Notes under the pieces: generated by a model | Database searches by the model: none | Seen by the model: only the letters and a program-made list of their open reading frames with translations | What the model was told of the DNA's origin: nothing | Program-made: the position numbers and the translations under genes | NCBI GenBank assembly: GCA_000227525.2 | Contig: AGIG01000034.1 | Span: forward strand, 1 to 64,000 | Reading direction: 5' to 3' | DNA: 64,000 nt | Source of the DNA: a gamma proteobacterium HIMB30 | GTDB lineage: Bacteria > Pseudomonadota > Gammaproteobacteria > Pseudomonadales > Litorivicinaceae | Shown here: positions 10,600 through 20,202 of the stretch, piece by piece | Numbering within the stretch: the stretch's first letter is position 1 | How the letters are laid out: every line of letters begins with the position of its first letter

Positions 10600-12118
10600 C
10601 AGGAACAACGAGCCATTGACCGGGTCGAATGAGGTTCGACGTCGTGTTGAGTTTTCTAAGATCTTTCACAGTGGTGCGGAAACGTCGAGCGATTTTCCAC
10701 AACGAATCGCCACTTCTCACCTTGTATCGAATCGTTTCGCCATAGGCATTACCGAGCTCCAAGTTGACCAATTGCTTGGATATATTTTCACTCGTACTGG
10801 GCACACGAATCGTTCGCCCAGCAACGATACGCGAATTTGACATTCCATTAAGCATCATCAACTCGGGAACAGTTGCCCCAATTCGTGCTGCGATTTCACT
10901 TAAGGTATCGCCAGATCGTACTTTGTAGGGACGTGTTCTCACGTAATCGCGGACTGAGACACTGACAAGTCGGGTCGAGAATCCCTGGACTGCTGACTTA
11001 GGGAGCACCAATTGATAGGGCTCCTGAGCCGGTGTAATCCAGGACCGAATACATGGGTTGTACCGACGGATCTCTTCTAACGATAGGCCACTTAATTCTT
11101 GCACCAATGACACTTCCATCGGAGCTTCAAGCGCCAATGTTTTAAATCCAATCTCAGGCTCGATGTTTGGAAGCTCAATGCCCTGTGCCTTTGCGTCGAG
11201 AATCAAATCCCGGGTGACCAGCAGACGCGGTACATAGCGGCGAGTCTCTCGAGGCAGCTTGAGAGACCAAAAGTCTGTTGGCTTACCCGCACGCCGATTA
11301 CGCTTGATTGCACGCTCAATGCGACCAGGACCCGCATTATAAGCCGCAATCGCAAGCAACCAATCTCCAAATTTGGCATGCATTTGTTCTAAGTAATCGA
11401 GCGCCGCGCGTGTCGAGTGGATCACATCCCTTCGTTGATCACAGGTTTGACCGAGTTTCAGTTTAAGGACCCTTGCCGTTCCCGGCATGATTTGCCACAT
11501 CCCAACTGCGCCCATCCGCGAGACAGCCCACGGACTATATGCAGATTCGACATAGGGCAATAGGGCGATTTCCGATGGGAGATTACGGCGTTTAACTTCC
11601 CCCCAGACATAGGGAAGATAAAGATCCGCTTTGACTAGAAATTCAGCAAAAAAACCGGGGCTGTGGGTTAAACGACGACGATGTAAATCTGCGTATTTCG
11701 TATTTTTGAGATCTTGAAGATCGAATCGACCGATAATTTCAGCCCAGATAGTTCCTTCAATTGCGGCAAGATCTGGGGACGGTTCAACTGCCGGTTCTTC
11801 GTCTTTAGACGTTTCAACCACATTTGGACTATCAACAGCTTCTCCAAGTTCACGAACGATCGCTAACGGATCGTACATGGATTCGTCGGTTAAAACCGGC
11901 TCAGGGTCGGTGGGCGTGTCCTCAACTGCATCGGGCTCAGCTTCGCTCAACGCGCCATCGACTGAAGCGGATTCAGCCGATGGTTCCGTGCTTTCTACGC
12001 GATCTTCGGTGATGCGTGTTTCACTCACGGTTCCATTTGTGGTTTGCACGGTCTGACAGCCAATCAATATGGCAAAGGATGAGATCAGTGCTCCTTTTAA
12101 GACATCATTCAGTTGCAT
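10592..12118 (-). CDS. mltD: Membrane-bound lytic murein transglycosylase D
   Basis: Outer-membrane lipoprotein that cuts peptidoglycan glycan strands with formation of 1,6-anhydro ends. The 508 residues open with a lipoprotein signal ending AILIGC. An acidic linker of about 100 residues precedes the SLT domain, with the catalytic Glu in LPYVESAYSPWAVS and the family motif AAYNAGPGR. Two C-terminal LysM repeats (YKVRSGDTLSEIA and YKVRSGDSLWKIA) bind peptidoglycan. Its ATG shares a base with the gloB stop (TAATG); gloB-mltD is also an E. coli neighbour pair. Confidence 0.95.
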   Translation of the reverse strand: MQLNDVLKGALISSFAILIGCQTVQTTNGTVSETRITEDRVESTEPSAESASVDGALSEAEPDAVEDTPTDPEPVLTDESMYDPLAIVRELGEAVDSPNVVETSKDEEPAVEPSPDLAAIEGTIWAEIIGRFDLQDLKNTKYADLHRRRLTHSPGFFAEFLVKADLYLPYVWGEVKRRNLPSEIALLPYVESAYSPWAVSRMGAVGMWQIMPGTARVLKLKLGQTCDQRRDVIHSTRAALDYLEQMHAKFGDWLLAIAAYNAGPGRIERAIKRNRRAGKPTDFWSLKLPRETRRYVPRLLVTRDLILDAKAQGIELPNIEPEIGFKTLALEAPMEVSLVQELSGLSLEEIRRYNPCIRSWITPAQEPYQLVLPKSAVQGFSTRLVSVSVRDYVRTRPYKVRSGDTLSEIAARIGATVPELMMLNGMSNSRIVAGRTIRVPSTSENISKQLVNLELGNAYGETIRYKVRSGDSLWKIARRFRTTVKDLRKLNTTSNLIRPGQWLVVPVN

Positions 12119-12840
12119 TAAAAATTGTCTTTTTGCAAACGGCGAGTAGCGAATTCTGAAGAATCTTTCGCACGGAGAAATGGATTAGTGAGCCGCTCCA
12201 TAGCCAACGTAGTCGGCACTGTTGCGCACTGTTTTGAGCGAAGCTCTTCAACTTTTGCTAAACGCTTTTGAATCTCTAGATTCTCAGGTTCGGCAGTCGT
12301 CGCATATTTTAGGTTGGCTAGTGTGTACTCATGAGCACAGTAGATTGCGGTATTGCCGGGTAGCTGATCGAGCTTCTGAAGACTTTCGAACATATTCTCC
12401 GCAGTCCCTTCGAATAATCGACCACATCCTGCGACAAACAATGTATCCCCAGTAAACGCAACTGGCGTTTCAAATAAATCTGAATCAGAGAAAAATGCGA
12501 TGTGATCGAGTGTATGCCCTGGGACTTCGATTGCTCGAAATAACGCGCCAAGCACTTCGATCATATCCCCTTCAACGACCGGACGAGAGGGTCCCTTGAG
12601 CGCTTTCTTCGAACCGATGATTTGCAGTTCACGATAACGAGCACATAGATCTTCGACACCGCCTTGATGATCACCATGCCAGTGCGTTAGCAATATCCCA
12701 ACGAGCGACAGCTGATGCGCTTCGAGGAATTCAATGACCGGTAACGCATCACCAGGATCAACTACCCATGCGTTCCTATCATCTGCGATGCCCCAGATGT
12801 AATTATCGCTGAATGCGTGGATTCGATGGATTCTTAGCAT
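12118..12840 (-). CDS. gloB: Hydroxyacylglutathione hydrolase, glyoxalase II
   Basis: Hydrolyses S-D-lactoylglutathione to D-lactate and glutathione, the second step of methylglyoxal detoxification. The 240-residue protein has the metallo-beta-lactamase metal motif THWHGDH (form THxHxDH), the second metal segment FTGDTLFVAGCGR, and the C-terminal family sequence YCAHEYTLANLKYA. The start ATG overlaps the fabI stop (TGATG) and the stop overlaps the mltD start. A glutathione reductase gene elsewhere in the window (48978-50345) supports a glutathione-based cell. Confidence 0.96.
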   Translation of the reverse strand: MLRIHRIHAFSDNYIWGIADDRNAWVVDPGDALPVIEFLEAHQLSLVGILLTHWHGDHQGGVEDLCARYRELQIIGSKKALKGPSRPVVEGDMIEVLGALFRAIEVPGHTLDHIAFFSDSDLFETPVAFTGDTLFVAGCGRLFEGTAENMFESLQKLDQLPGNTAIYCAHEYTLANLKYATTAEPENLEIQKRLAKVEELRSKQCATVPTTLAMERLTNPFLRAKDSSEFATRRLQKDNF

Positions 12841-13637
12841 CAGGCGTTATCCGAATCCGCCATTGCTGTGATGTTAAATCCATTATCGACATAAATTGTT
12901 TGCCCCGTGATTCCAGCAGCCAGATCAGACGCTAAAAACGCAGCTGTATTGCCAACTTCTTCAATTGTTGTATTGCGGCGGAGGGGTGTCCGTGAAGCGT
13001 TGTAATTCAGCATCGAACGGAAGTCTTTAATCCCACTGGCTGCAAGGGTCCGAATCGGCCCTGCCGAAATCGCATTCACGCGATGTCCTTTTGGCCCCAT
13101 CGATGTTGCTAGGAAACGCACTCCGGCTTCCAAAGACGCTTTTGCAAGCCCCATGACATTGTAGTTTGGCATGGTCTGAACAGCCCCTAAATATGACAGC
13201 GTAATAATGCTGCCATTACGCCCTTCAAGCATCGGTTGCGCCGCTTTCGAAAGCGCGATCAGACTATAAGACGAAATGTCATGAGCGATCTGAAATCCTT
13301 CGCGCGTTGTAACGTCGACAAAACTTCCACTGAGTTGATCACCGGGTGCGAATCCAACCGCGTGAACCACAATATCAATCCCGTCCCAATGCTTAGCTAA
13401 ACCCTCAAAGACAGCGTCGATCTCGTCGTCACTTCCGACATCGCATGGAAAACAGAGCTCTGAACCCGTACCCCAGCCCTCTGCAAACCCCAACACACGA
13501 CTTTTCAGCTTTTCATTCTGATAGGTGAATGCCAAGTCAGCGCCTTCACGATGCATTGCTTCAGCAATGCCGTACGCAATTGATAACTTACTCGCGACTC
13601 CGACGATCAACGCGCGCTTACCAGAGAGCATTCCCAT
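12840..13637 (-). CDS. fabI: Enoyl-[acyl-carrier-protein] reductase, NADH-dependent
   Basis: Last reductive step of each fatty acid elongation cycle; target of triclosan-type inhibitors. The 265 residues form a short-chain dehydrogenase fold with the FabI-specific N-terminus ([20 protein letters not shown]), the catalytic Tyr and Lys in [15 protein letters not shown], and the substrate-loop segment [13 protein letters not shown]. The ATG follows AAAGGGATTTGTA. It heads a minus-strand run fabI-gloB-mltD with single-base stop/start overlaps and is divergent from the methyltransferase gene across 55 bases. Confidence 0.96.
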   Translation of the reverse strand: MGMLSGKRALIVGVASKLSIAYGIAEAMHREGADLAFTYQNEKLKSRVLGFAEGWGTGSELCFPCDVGSDDEIDAVFEGLAKHWDGIDIVVHAVGFAPGDQLSGSFVDVTTREGFQIAHDISSYSLIALSKAAQPMLEGRNGSIITLSYLGAVQTMPNYNVMGLAKASLEAGVRFLATSMGPKGHRVNAISAGPIRTLAASGIKDFRSMLNYNASRTPLRRNTTIEEVGNTAAFLASDLAAGITGQTIYVDNGFNITAMADSDNA

Positions 13638-13692
13638 TACAAATCCCTTTTTCGTGTGTTGAAGCTTATTTCGAGAATGGTACCATGAACCG

Positions 13693-14529
13693 ATGGCAGT
13701 TCAGAGCGTGTTTCGACTTAGTTCCCAAGAAAAACAGCGAGCGTGGGATCGCTGGATGAGTGGGCGTCTTGGGCATCGAATTCAGGTCGAGGAGCGAAGG
13801 CTCGCTCGGTCTGAGTTGCGCCGGTTATTCGGTCAAGTTGTTGTTCAAGTTGGCGGGTCCGCTGGCTTCCCTCTGATTGCAGACTCGCTGGCACCTGTTC
13901 GTTTTCATGTGATTTTAGGTGGCGATCTACCCAAGGATTCGCATTGTCCCGTGATTGTAGCTAAGGATAATCTATTACCATTTCCGACTGATTCAGTGGA
14001 TATTCTTGTGCTTCAGCATTCGCTGGATATCAGTGCGCATCCGCACCAGGTGTTGCGCGAGGCGGAGCGAATTCTTCGTCCGGGAGGGCGGCTTCTTCTG
14101 TTTGGCTTCAATCCGACATCGAGCTGGGGACTCAGGCGCATGCTGAGCACGCCACTCGGAAGCCTCTTACCTTGGCAAGCCCGCTTTATGCGCCGATCAC
14201 AAATTGAAGATTGGTGTCGTCTCCTCAACCTTGCGCCAGAAATATCGAAGCATGCAGTGTATGGCCTACCGTTTGTGAAGAAGGGCGTCAGACAGTTGTT
14301 CAAACTGTTTGAACACCGTATGGCAGTAAATGAATGGCCAACAGGGGCGATCTACTGCGTGCGCGCAAAGAAAGAAAGAAACGCATACATCCCTGGAAAG
14401 CCGAGTCCACTTGGTCGCTTGGCTTCTGTTGGAAAAACGTTTAAGCCTGCGGTGGGGCTGCGTCGTAAGCCAATATTGCGCGTAGTGCCGAAACAGGATG
14501 ACGCATCGCGCGACCTGACAGGCGTTTAA
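13693..14529 (+). CDS. Class I SAM-dependent methyltransferase, YafS-like
   Basis: Predicted small-molecule methyltransferase of unknown substrate. The 278 residues carry a methyltransferase-11 type core: a weak first motif ([12 protein letters not shown]), an acidic post-I strand region, motif [27 protein letters not shown] and the helix-turn [19 protein letters not shown]. This pattern and the location near gloB, rnhA and dnaQ match E. coli YafS. The last 30 codons are basic and overlap the 3' end of ydiJ antisense by 89 bases, so the tail may be dispensable. The exact reaction is unknown. Confidence 0.75.
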   Translation: MAVQSVFRLSSQEKQRAWDRWMSGRLGHRIQVEERRLARSELRRLFGQVVVQVGGSAGFPLIADSLAPVRFHVILGGDLPKDSHCPVIVAKDNLLPFPTDSVDILVLQHSLDISAHPHQVLREAERILRPGGRLLLFGFNPTSSWGLRRMLSTPLGSLLPWQARFMRRSQIEDWCRLLNLAPEISKHAVYGLPFVKKGVRQLFKLFEHRMAVNEWPTGAIYCVRAKKERNAYIPGKPSPLGRLASVGKTFKPAVGLRRKPILRVVPKQDDASRDLTGV

Positions 14530-17491
14530 CCTGAGAGCGACACGAATACCCCGTCGCTAAGATTTCGTCACCATTATCACCTGTGGACTCCACTTTAGCT
14601 TGCCAACTCTGGGCATAGATCGTCTTCGAAGTCGCGAGGTTGGCTTTTTCGTGGCCGTAGGTTCCCGCCATTCCACAACACCCGACAGATGCAATCTCCA
14701 GTGACTGGCCAGCCATTGCAAAAATTGATTGCCATAGCGTCAGCGAATCCTTCGCATTTGTGGCCTCTGTGCAATGGGCAAACAAACGAAAACGTTTAAC
14801 AGGTAGTTTCGTTGTAATCGCGCCTTCATCGAGGCGTGCGGCCAAAAATTCCTGAACCAACTGGACCGAAGGGACATCAATCGCTGCCTCTTTATATTCA
14901 GATCGGTAGGTCATCGTCATTGACGGATCGACGCCAACCATGGGGACGCCCAGCGCTTCAATCTGCCGTAATTTTTTGGCATTCGACTCACCTAGTCGCT
15001 TGAACCAACCCAAAAATCCGTGAACATGAAGCGGCTTCCCATTCGGATGAAATGGCATCAATGAAGGCTCCAAACCAAGTATTTTCAAAAGCTCGAAAAG
15101 ATCGACGATGACAGGCGTTTCGAAATAACTCGTAAAAGCATCCTGAACGACAACAACCTGACGATTGAAGCGATCACGATCTTGACGCTTCAGCTCGCCA
15201 AGCCGGTTGAGGTCAGTGACCTGAAATCCAGCTTCCGCAATTGCACGGTGAGGATCAATTCCTGATAGAGAAGGGGAGTCGACAAGACCCAAGCGAGCAA
15301 ATAACCATTGCCCTAGGCGAGATTCCACAACACCGTTATACAGCCGAGGAATTTGTGCAACAACGGGTAATAGGTATTCAAGCGTACCGACGATCCAATC
15401 TTTCAACGGTCGCGAGTAGCGCGTGTAATAAGCGCTCAAAAACTGACTTCTAAATGTCGGAACACTGACTTTGATCGGGCATTGTCCAGTGCATGATTTA
15501 CAGGCCAGGCAGGTTGACATCGCCTCAAATACTTCGTGATTGAAATCATACCTGGAACTCGATTGACTCAATGTTCTGATAACTCGAGTTGGCATCCCCA
15601 GTATGTACTGAGCCACTGTCGGTGTTGGGATTGATTGAACACCTTGATCTGACATCCGAGTGACCCATTCTCGCATCAATCCAGCACGTCCTTTTGGGGT
15701 GTATCGTCGATCACGAGTCGCTTTCCAGCTAGGGCACATGCGGTCATCAAGATCGTAATTATGACAAGCGCCGTTACCGTTACAGAGAAGTGCTGTACTC
15801 GCTGACGATTGCAGGCCCGATGTGATTCGACGATCGTTCGCCCCGCGCGTAGGAACCTCATCAATTTTTAAGAGCATTGAATCGGCGGTGGGGCCTGCGA
15901 TCTTACCGGGGTTTAAGCGATTCATCGGATCGAACAGCGCTTTGACTTGGCAGATCACAGGGTACAGTGTTCCAAAGAAAACAGGCGCATATTCCGAGCG
16001 CACACCTTTACCGTGTTCACCCCATAGAAGACCATGATATTTCTTCGTTAAATCAACAACTTGATCGGTAATCTTGCGAACCATCTCCATGCTTTCAGGA
16101 GTCTTCAGATCGAGCAGTGGGCGGACATGTAACACACCAGCATCAACGTGCCCGAACATGCCATAATCCAAGTCATGATCGTCGAGCAGATCACGAAACT
16201 CGCCAATGTACGGAGCAAGATTTTCAGGCGGAACACAGGTGTCTTCGACAAACGCTACCGGCTTTTTGACACCTTCAACTCCACCAAGCAGTCCAACAGC
16301 ACGCTTTCGCATTGCCCAGACCTGAGAAACTTGGCTTCGTCCTCGAGCAATGGCGTGCGCAAATGACCGACCACCGCTCTGAGCAACTGTTTCAATATAG
16401 CGACTAAACTGATCGACCTTATTGGCAAGAGACGCTGAATCAAAATCAGTAAATTCAACCAGGTTCGTGCCTTGCAAAATTTTATCTGACGCGGGGAAAA
16501 ACTCGGCGACGCTATCCCATATGAAATCGTTCATCGCGAGATTCAGTACTTTCGAGTCCACCGTCTCGATTGATGTTGCGCCATGAGTCATCAGTTCTCG
16601 CGCATCGAATAACGCATCCATAAAGGATTCATATTGGACAGCGACCAGGGCAACTTCTGTTGGCAGCGGTTCTAAATTAATGACCGCTTCACTGATAAAG
16701 GCCAATGTTCCCTCAGAACCACACAACACAGCATTCAGATCAATGCGTCCATCATCGGTTCTCAAATGCTTCAAATCGTATCCAGTCAGGCATCGATTGA
16801 GTTCAGGGAAGCCGTCTGTAATCTGCTCCTTGTTCGAATCATGAATCTCCCGCAGCGCATTTCCAATTCGAGATTCCGCGGAGTCCGTCGGCAACGCATC
16901 CAATTCTGAATCGCTCAAGACTTGCGTCTCAAATTCTTCGCCAGTGAGCAAAACAGCCTTCAATTGAATCACATGATCCCGCGTCTTACCGTATTTCACC
17001 GACCCCTGGCCACTGGCATCTGTATTGATCATGCCACCGATTGTCGCGCGGTTTGATGTCGATAAATCTGGCGCAAAAAATAGGCCATGCTGTCGAATCT
17101 CAGCATTTAAATGATCTTTGACAGCTCCGCATTGAACCCGAGCCCAACGCTCCTCAATATTCACCTCGAGGATGGCATTCATATGTTTGCTGGTGTCGAC
17201 AACCACGCCTGCACCCAGGCTTTGTGCATTCGTGCCTGTCCCGCCTCCGCGAGGATACAGGGTGACATCATATTCATGTGCTGCTCGAGTGATCCGAATC
17301 AGATCCTGGTGGTTCTTCGGATAGACAACAACTTGCGGAAATACCTGATAAATACTGTTATCGGTTGAGAGAACGGCGCGTGTCGCATCATCAAACTGGA
17401 TTTCACCCTCAAATCCGAGAGCATGCAGGGCTCGCGCGTAGTTTTGAGTGGTTTCGGTAACGGGTTCACGGTGGTCCAGACGCGGAATCAT
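14441..17491 (-). CDS. ydiJ: FAD and iron-sulfur D-2-hydroxyacid dehydrogenase, YdiJ family
   Basis: Large cytosolic or membrane-associated oxidase of D-2-hydroxyglutarate or related hydroxyacids. Its 1016 residues align end to end with E. coli YdiJ (1018). Order: FAD-binding PCMH domain (TLYPRGGGTGTNAQSLGAG and STSNRATIGGMINTDASGQG), FAD-oxidase C-terminal domain (GMFGHVDAGVLHVRP, LWGEHGKGVRSEY), a 4Fe-4S ferredoxin segment with CNGNGAC and CLACKSCTGQCP, and a C-terminal cysteine-rich domain ([24 protein letters not shown]). Likely feeds electrons from hydroxyacids to the respiratory chain. The 3' end overlaps the facing methyltransferase. Confidence 0.93.
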   Translation of the reverse strand: MIPRLDHREPVTETTQNYARALHALGFEGEIQFDDATRAVLSTDNSIYQVFPQVVVYPKNHQDLIRITRAAHEYDVTLYPRGGGTGTNAQSLGAGVVVDTSKHMNAILEVNIEERWARVQCGAVKDHLNAEIRQHGLFFAPDLSTSNRATIGGMINTDASGQGSVKYGKTRDHVIQLKAVLLTGEEFETQVLSDSELDALPTDSAESRIGNALREIHDSNKEQITDGFPELNRCLTGYDLKHLRTDDGRIDLNAVLCGSEGTLAFISEAVINLEPLPTEVALVAVQYESFMDALFDARELMTHGATSIETVDSKVLNLAMNDFIWDSVAEFFPASDKILQGTNLVEFTDFDSASLANKVDQFSRYIETVAQSGGRSFAHAIARGRSQVSQVWAMRKRAVGLLGGVEGVKKPVAFVEDTCVPPENLAPYIGEFRDLLDDHDLDYGMFGHVDAGVLHVRPLLDLKTPESMEMVRKITDQVVDLTKKYHGLLWGEHGKGVRSEYAPVFFGTLYPVICQVKALFDPMNRLNPGKIAGPTADSMLLKIDEVPTRGANDRRITSGLQSSASTALLCNGNGACHNYDLDDRMCPSWKATRDRRYTPKGRAGLMREWVTRMSDQGVQSIPTPTVAQYILGMPTRVIRTLSQSSSRYDFNHEVFEAMSTCLACKSCTGQCPIKVSVPTFRSQFLSAYYTRYSRPLKDWIVGTLEYLLPVVAQIPRLYNGVVESRLGQWLFARLGLVDSPSLSGIDPHRAIAEAGFQVTDLNRLGELKRQDRDRFNRQVVVVQDAFTSYFETPVIVDLFELLKILGLEPSLMPFHPNGKPLHVHGFLGWFKRLGESNAKKLRQIEALGVPMVGVDPSMTMTYRSEYKEAAIDVPSVQLVQEFLAARLDEGAITTKLPVKRFRLFAHCTEATNAKDSLTLWQSIFAMAGQSLEIASVGCCGMAGTYGHEKANLATSKTIYAQSWQAKVESTGDNGDEILATGYSCRSQVKRLSGRAMRHPVSALRAILAYDAAPPQA

Positions 17492-17574
17492 CGCAAAAGG
17501 CTCTCTAAGATCGACAACTAAAGTCTAAGTGTGTCATAAACTCGGGTTAGAAACTACGGTGAGGCACGCTCCGG

Positions 17575-18009
17575 ATGGGTTTTTGGGAACAAAAAACATT
17601 GTCAGAAATGACAGACTCAGAATGGGAATCGTTGTGCGATGGATGCGGGCTATGCTGCCTCCATAAACTCGAAGACGTTGAAACACTTCAAGTCGAATTT
17701 ACGTGCGTCAAATGTCGGTATCTCGGTGCAAATCGTCAATGTGAAGTTTACGATCAACGTGTTGACATTGTTGATGACTGTTTAAATGTTCGCGATCTGG
17801 ACCCCGAGCATTATCGATGGCTTCCAGAGAGCTGCGCCTACCGAAGACTCGAAGAGGGTAGACCACTGCCGAAGTGGCATCCGCTGCTTGCTGGAAATGA
17901 TCGCGCAATGGAGAAAGGCGGATATGCTGTCGGTGACTGGGCAATCTCAGATCACTTAGTGACTGCCGACGTCGACTTTATCGTCCGCATTAAAGCGAGC
18001 GAGAGCTGA
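17575..18009 (+). CDS. ycgN: YcgN family cysteine-cluster protein (UPF0260)
   Basis: Conserved cytosolic protein of unknown function with a cysteine cluster likely to bind a metal. It has 144 residues with the full family signature: FWEQKTLSEMTDSEWESLCD, then CGLCCLHKLED, CVKCRYL, a further Cys in RQCEVY and the C-terminal PESCAYRRLEEGRPLPKWHP. In many gammaproteobacteria ycgN lies next to ycgL and rnd; here those two are 37 kb away at 55-56 kb. Its stop is four bases from the end of the facing hydrolase gene. Confidence 0.92.
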   Translation: MGFWEQKTLSEMTDSEWESLCDGCGLCCLHKLEDVETLQVEFTCVKCRYLGANRQCEVYDQRVDIVDDCLNVRDLDPEHYRWLPESCAYRRLEEGRPLPKWHPLLAGNDRAMEKGGYAVGDWAISDHLVTADVDFIVRIKASES

Positions 18010-18013
18010 TGTG

Positions 18014-18943
18014 TCATTTGGTTAAGAACGATCGGATGCACTGAATCTGTTCGTGACTATTCAAAAATGGCGCGTGTCCTGTGTTCGCAATGTCGAGTTT
18101 CTCCACAAAAAGTGCGCTGTCGATCATTCGGTCGAGAATTGACGCAGTCAAAATATCCGACTCCATGCCACGAATCACCAACATACGTGAAGTGATTGAA
18201 GAAAACATCGTCCATGCCAGCGCTGGATTTTGCACCCCACCAAAACGCGCCAAAATTTGCGGATCGTAATGTTGCGTCAAACGTCCATCATCGAGGCGTC
18301 GCAAGGAATGAACCACCAGTCGGTCCCACTCATCGTTTGATAGATCGCCAAATGACGCATAAATGGTCTCGAAATACGCTCGCGCTTCATCTAGATCAGC
18401 AAAGTAATGCGTTTCTGAGGCATATTCACGAATACGCTCTATTGCATCCTCTGGTACTTCAGGTCCGATATCGTTGATTACCAATCGATCAATCAGGTGC
18501 CGCGTCGTTGGATTCGAGGCCATCATCATTCCCAGCGCACCGCCCATGCTTGTACCAATCCAATGAGCACGACCAGAAATATTCAAATGTTTCAGTAAAT
18601 CGACTGCAAGTATCTGATAAAAGGGAAATTCATACTGATCTGCAGCCATCCATTCACTATTGCCACGACCTGGCGTATCCGGGCAGATCACACAAAAATC
18701 GTCAGCGAGTGCATGGGCAAGCGTGAAAAAATCAGACCCATTCCTTGCGAAGCCATGCCAGCATATCACAGCCTGATTTGACCGACTCCCAAGTGTTCGC
18801 ACGAACACCTGAACACCTTGAACTCGAATCAGTTGTTCTTGAAATCCATAAGCGAATGGAAGAGGGGGTTTGTCAACTGTACTCGCAGAGATAGGCGGTC
18901 GGTTCAGTAACCTCAACGCTAAAGATTTGATCTCGCGGTACAT
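18014..18943 (-). CDS. Alpha/beta hydrolase
   Basis: Probable esterase or related alpha/beta-hydrolase of unknown substrate, 309 residues from the chosen start. The nucleophile elbow is GTSMGG (HWIGTSMGGALGMMMA), the oxyanion strand is CWHGFARNGSDF, and the catalytic His is probably in NTGHAPFLNS near the C-terminus. The ATG at 18943 is preceded by GGAGAGGAGTTTC, a better ribosome site than the ATG five codons upstream. It overlaps the 3' end of ppnP by 71 bases on the same strand, an unusually long overlap, so a start further inside cannot be excluded. Confidence 0.75.
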   Translation of the reverse strand: MYREIKSLALRLLNRPPISASTVDKPPLPFAYGFQEQLIRVQGVQVFVRTLGSRSNQAVICWHGFARNGSDFFTLAHALADDFCVICPDTPGRGNSEWMAADQYEFPFYQILAVDLLKHLNISGRAHWIGTSMGGALGMMMASNPTTRHLIDRLVINDIGPEVPEDAIERIREYASETHYFADLDEARAYFETIYASFGDLSNDEWDRLVVHSLRRLDDGRLTQHYDPQILARFGGVQNPALAWTMFSSITSRMLVIRGMESDILTASILDRMIDSALFVEKLDIANTGHAPFLNSHEQIQCIRSFLTK

Positions 18944-19151
18944 GAAACTCCTCTCCATCAGAATAAAGCACTGGCTCTGGATCCGATTGACGTTGTACTA
19001 CAAGAGCACCACTGATCACCACCATCCGTTCATCATCCGATGTCGAAAATTCATATGAGCCTGGACTCATCAAGCCAATCGAACTTCTGCCATTGGAATT
19101 ATCAAAGCTAAACGAAAGTACTTGATCATCAAAATAACTGTTTACTTGCAT
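18873..19151 (-). CDS. ppnP: Pyrimidine/purine nucleoside phosphorylase PpnP
   Basis: Small cupin-fold enzyme that phosphorolyses a broad range of nucleosides to free base and ribose-1-phosphate. The 92 residues match the YaiE/DUF1255 family throughout: NSYFDDQVLSFSF, SIGLMSPGSYEFSTSDDERM, GEEFHVP and YLCEYS at the C-terminus. The ribosome site AGGGAG lies inside an 11-base perfect palindrome (19156-19166), which might fold and limit initiation. The 3' end overlaps the hydrolase gene on the same strand. Confidence 0.93.
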   Translation of the reverse strand: MQVNSYFDDQVLSFSFDNSNGRSSIGLMSPGSYEFSTSDDERMVVISGALVVQRQSDPEPVLYSDGEEFHVPRDQIFSVEVTEPTAYLCEYS

Positions 19152-19213
19152 GAGTAGGGACTCCCTGCGTGAGGTTTAAAACAAATGAAACACTCTATTT
19201 AACATAATAATTA

Positions 19214-19519
19214 TTATGCGCGATTTTGATCGGGATCGACACCGATAATGGTAAAGGTGCCAGCACTCGATCTAAGCTCCAATAAATCATGATATGCGTC
19301 AGACTCGTACCAGTCTGTCATTGCTGTCGCCGTTGGGAACCAAAATAATGCGATCTGTGAGAAATCGCCGAGCCCGTTTTCGTCATCGAGAGTCATCGGC
19401 TTTTCTGCACGAAATCGAATTTCTCCACCATACGGTTCGAGGGTTGCAGGAACTTGTTCTCGGTAATGATTAAAATCCGCCAGGTTATTCACCCGGATTA
19501 ATGCGATCATACGGACCAT
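19214..19519 (-). CDS. DUF1330 family protein (dimeric alpha-beta barrel)
   Basis: Small protein of 101 residues resembling DUF1330/NIPSNAP-like proteins, a ferredoxin-like fold with unknown function. The family pattern is visible: an N-terminal strand MIALIRVNNLADFNHYREQVPATLEPYGGEIR, a middle FSQIALFWFPTATAMTDWYES, and YHDLLELRSSA near the end. The ATG follows AAAGGAATCCCTAGA. It is divergent from the DNA glycosylase with 22 bases between starts. The stop lies within an AT palindrome (ATAATAATTATTAT) that probably belongs to the ppnP promoter region. Confidence 0.7.
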   Translation of the reverse strand: MVRMIALIRVNNLADFNHYREQVPATLEPYGGEIRFRAEKPMTLDDENGLGDFSQIALFWFPTATAMTDWYESDAYHDLLELRSSAGTFTIIGVDPDQNRA

Positions 19520-19541
19520 TCTAGGGATTCCTTTTTTTGTT

Positions 19542-20141
19542 ATGGCTTATTCTGAATCGGCGAAAAACGCACACCATCATCTAACCAAGCTCGGACCAAA
19601 AAAGCTATCTGAATTTATCGAATCCGTTGGGCCCATCGATATTCCAGCCCGGTATGGTGATGACTTGTTGCTTGGACTCAGCCGGATTGTTGTTGGTCAA
19701 CAATTATCGAATCAAGCGGCACGATCAATTTGGGATCGACTTGTGACTCAATATCCGGAGCGTTCCAAATTAATCGACGCACTCAAAAATCCAGAAACGC
19801 CAAACACAGGATTGTCAGCTTCGAAAAAACGAACATTGAGTGACTTGATCCATCGCGGCGATCATTGGATTCAAACAATTGCCACTCACTCTGAAGCTCA
19901 GCGCCGCGAGGTCTTACTTGAGGTCTGGGGCCTTGGTCCGTGGTCGGTTGCGATGTGGGAATTATTTGTTCTACGCAACCCGAATCAATGGAGTGACAAA
20001 GATCTTATTCTTCGCCGCTTAAGTGTTGATTTTGCTGCTGAATTGGGTGAAGACGCGAGAGACTTTGTGGCGCGAGCATCCCCTTATCGCTCCTACTTCG
20101 CTCTGTATTGCTGGCGATTTCATGATCAAAATCGACATTGA
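19542..20141 (+). CDS. DNA-3-methyladenine glycosylase II family protein
   Basis: Base-excision repair glycosylase of the HhH-GPD superfamily, AlkA-like but compact (199 residues, lacking the N-terminal domain of E. coli AlkA). Visible features are the helical segment LSRIVVGQQLSNQAARSIWD, the helix-hairpin-helix LLEVWGLGPWSVAMWEL and the catalytic Asp in QWSDKDLIL, followed by YRSYFALYCWRF typical of the family end. Predicted to remove alkylated purines. The alkylguanine repair gene at 31966-32445 gives the cell a second alkyl-damage repair route. Confidence 0.88.
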   Translation: MAYSESAKNAHHHLTKLGPKKLSEFIESVGPIDIPARYGDDLLLGLSRIVVGQQLSNQAARSIWDRLVTQYPERSKLIDALKNPETPNTGLSASKKRTLSDLIHRGDHWIQTIATHSEAQRREVLLEVWGLGPWSVAMWELFVLRNPNQWSDKDLILRRLSVDFAAELGEDARDFVARASPYRSYFALYCWRFHDQNRH

Positions 20142-20164
20142 ATTCCATCTGTCATCAATAGAGT

Positions 20165-20180
20165 ATCGATAATCATCGAT
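20165..20180 (+). promoter_or_regulatory. Dyad element upstream of sulP, candidate CbbR site
   Basis: ATCGATAATCATCGAT is a palindrome with a 4-base centre. It matches at 15 of 17 positions (extended by one base each way) the element at 31953-31969 ahead of cbbL. It lies 83 bases before the sulP start and near -65 from the putative start site, the usual LysR-type recognition position. It also resembles an FNR box at 8 of 10 positions, so the regulator is not settled. Confidence 0.5.
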
Positions 20181-20202
20181 GCCTTTCATTGATACTATCG
20201 AG

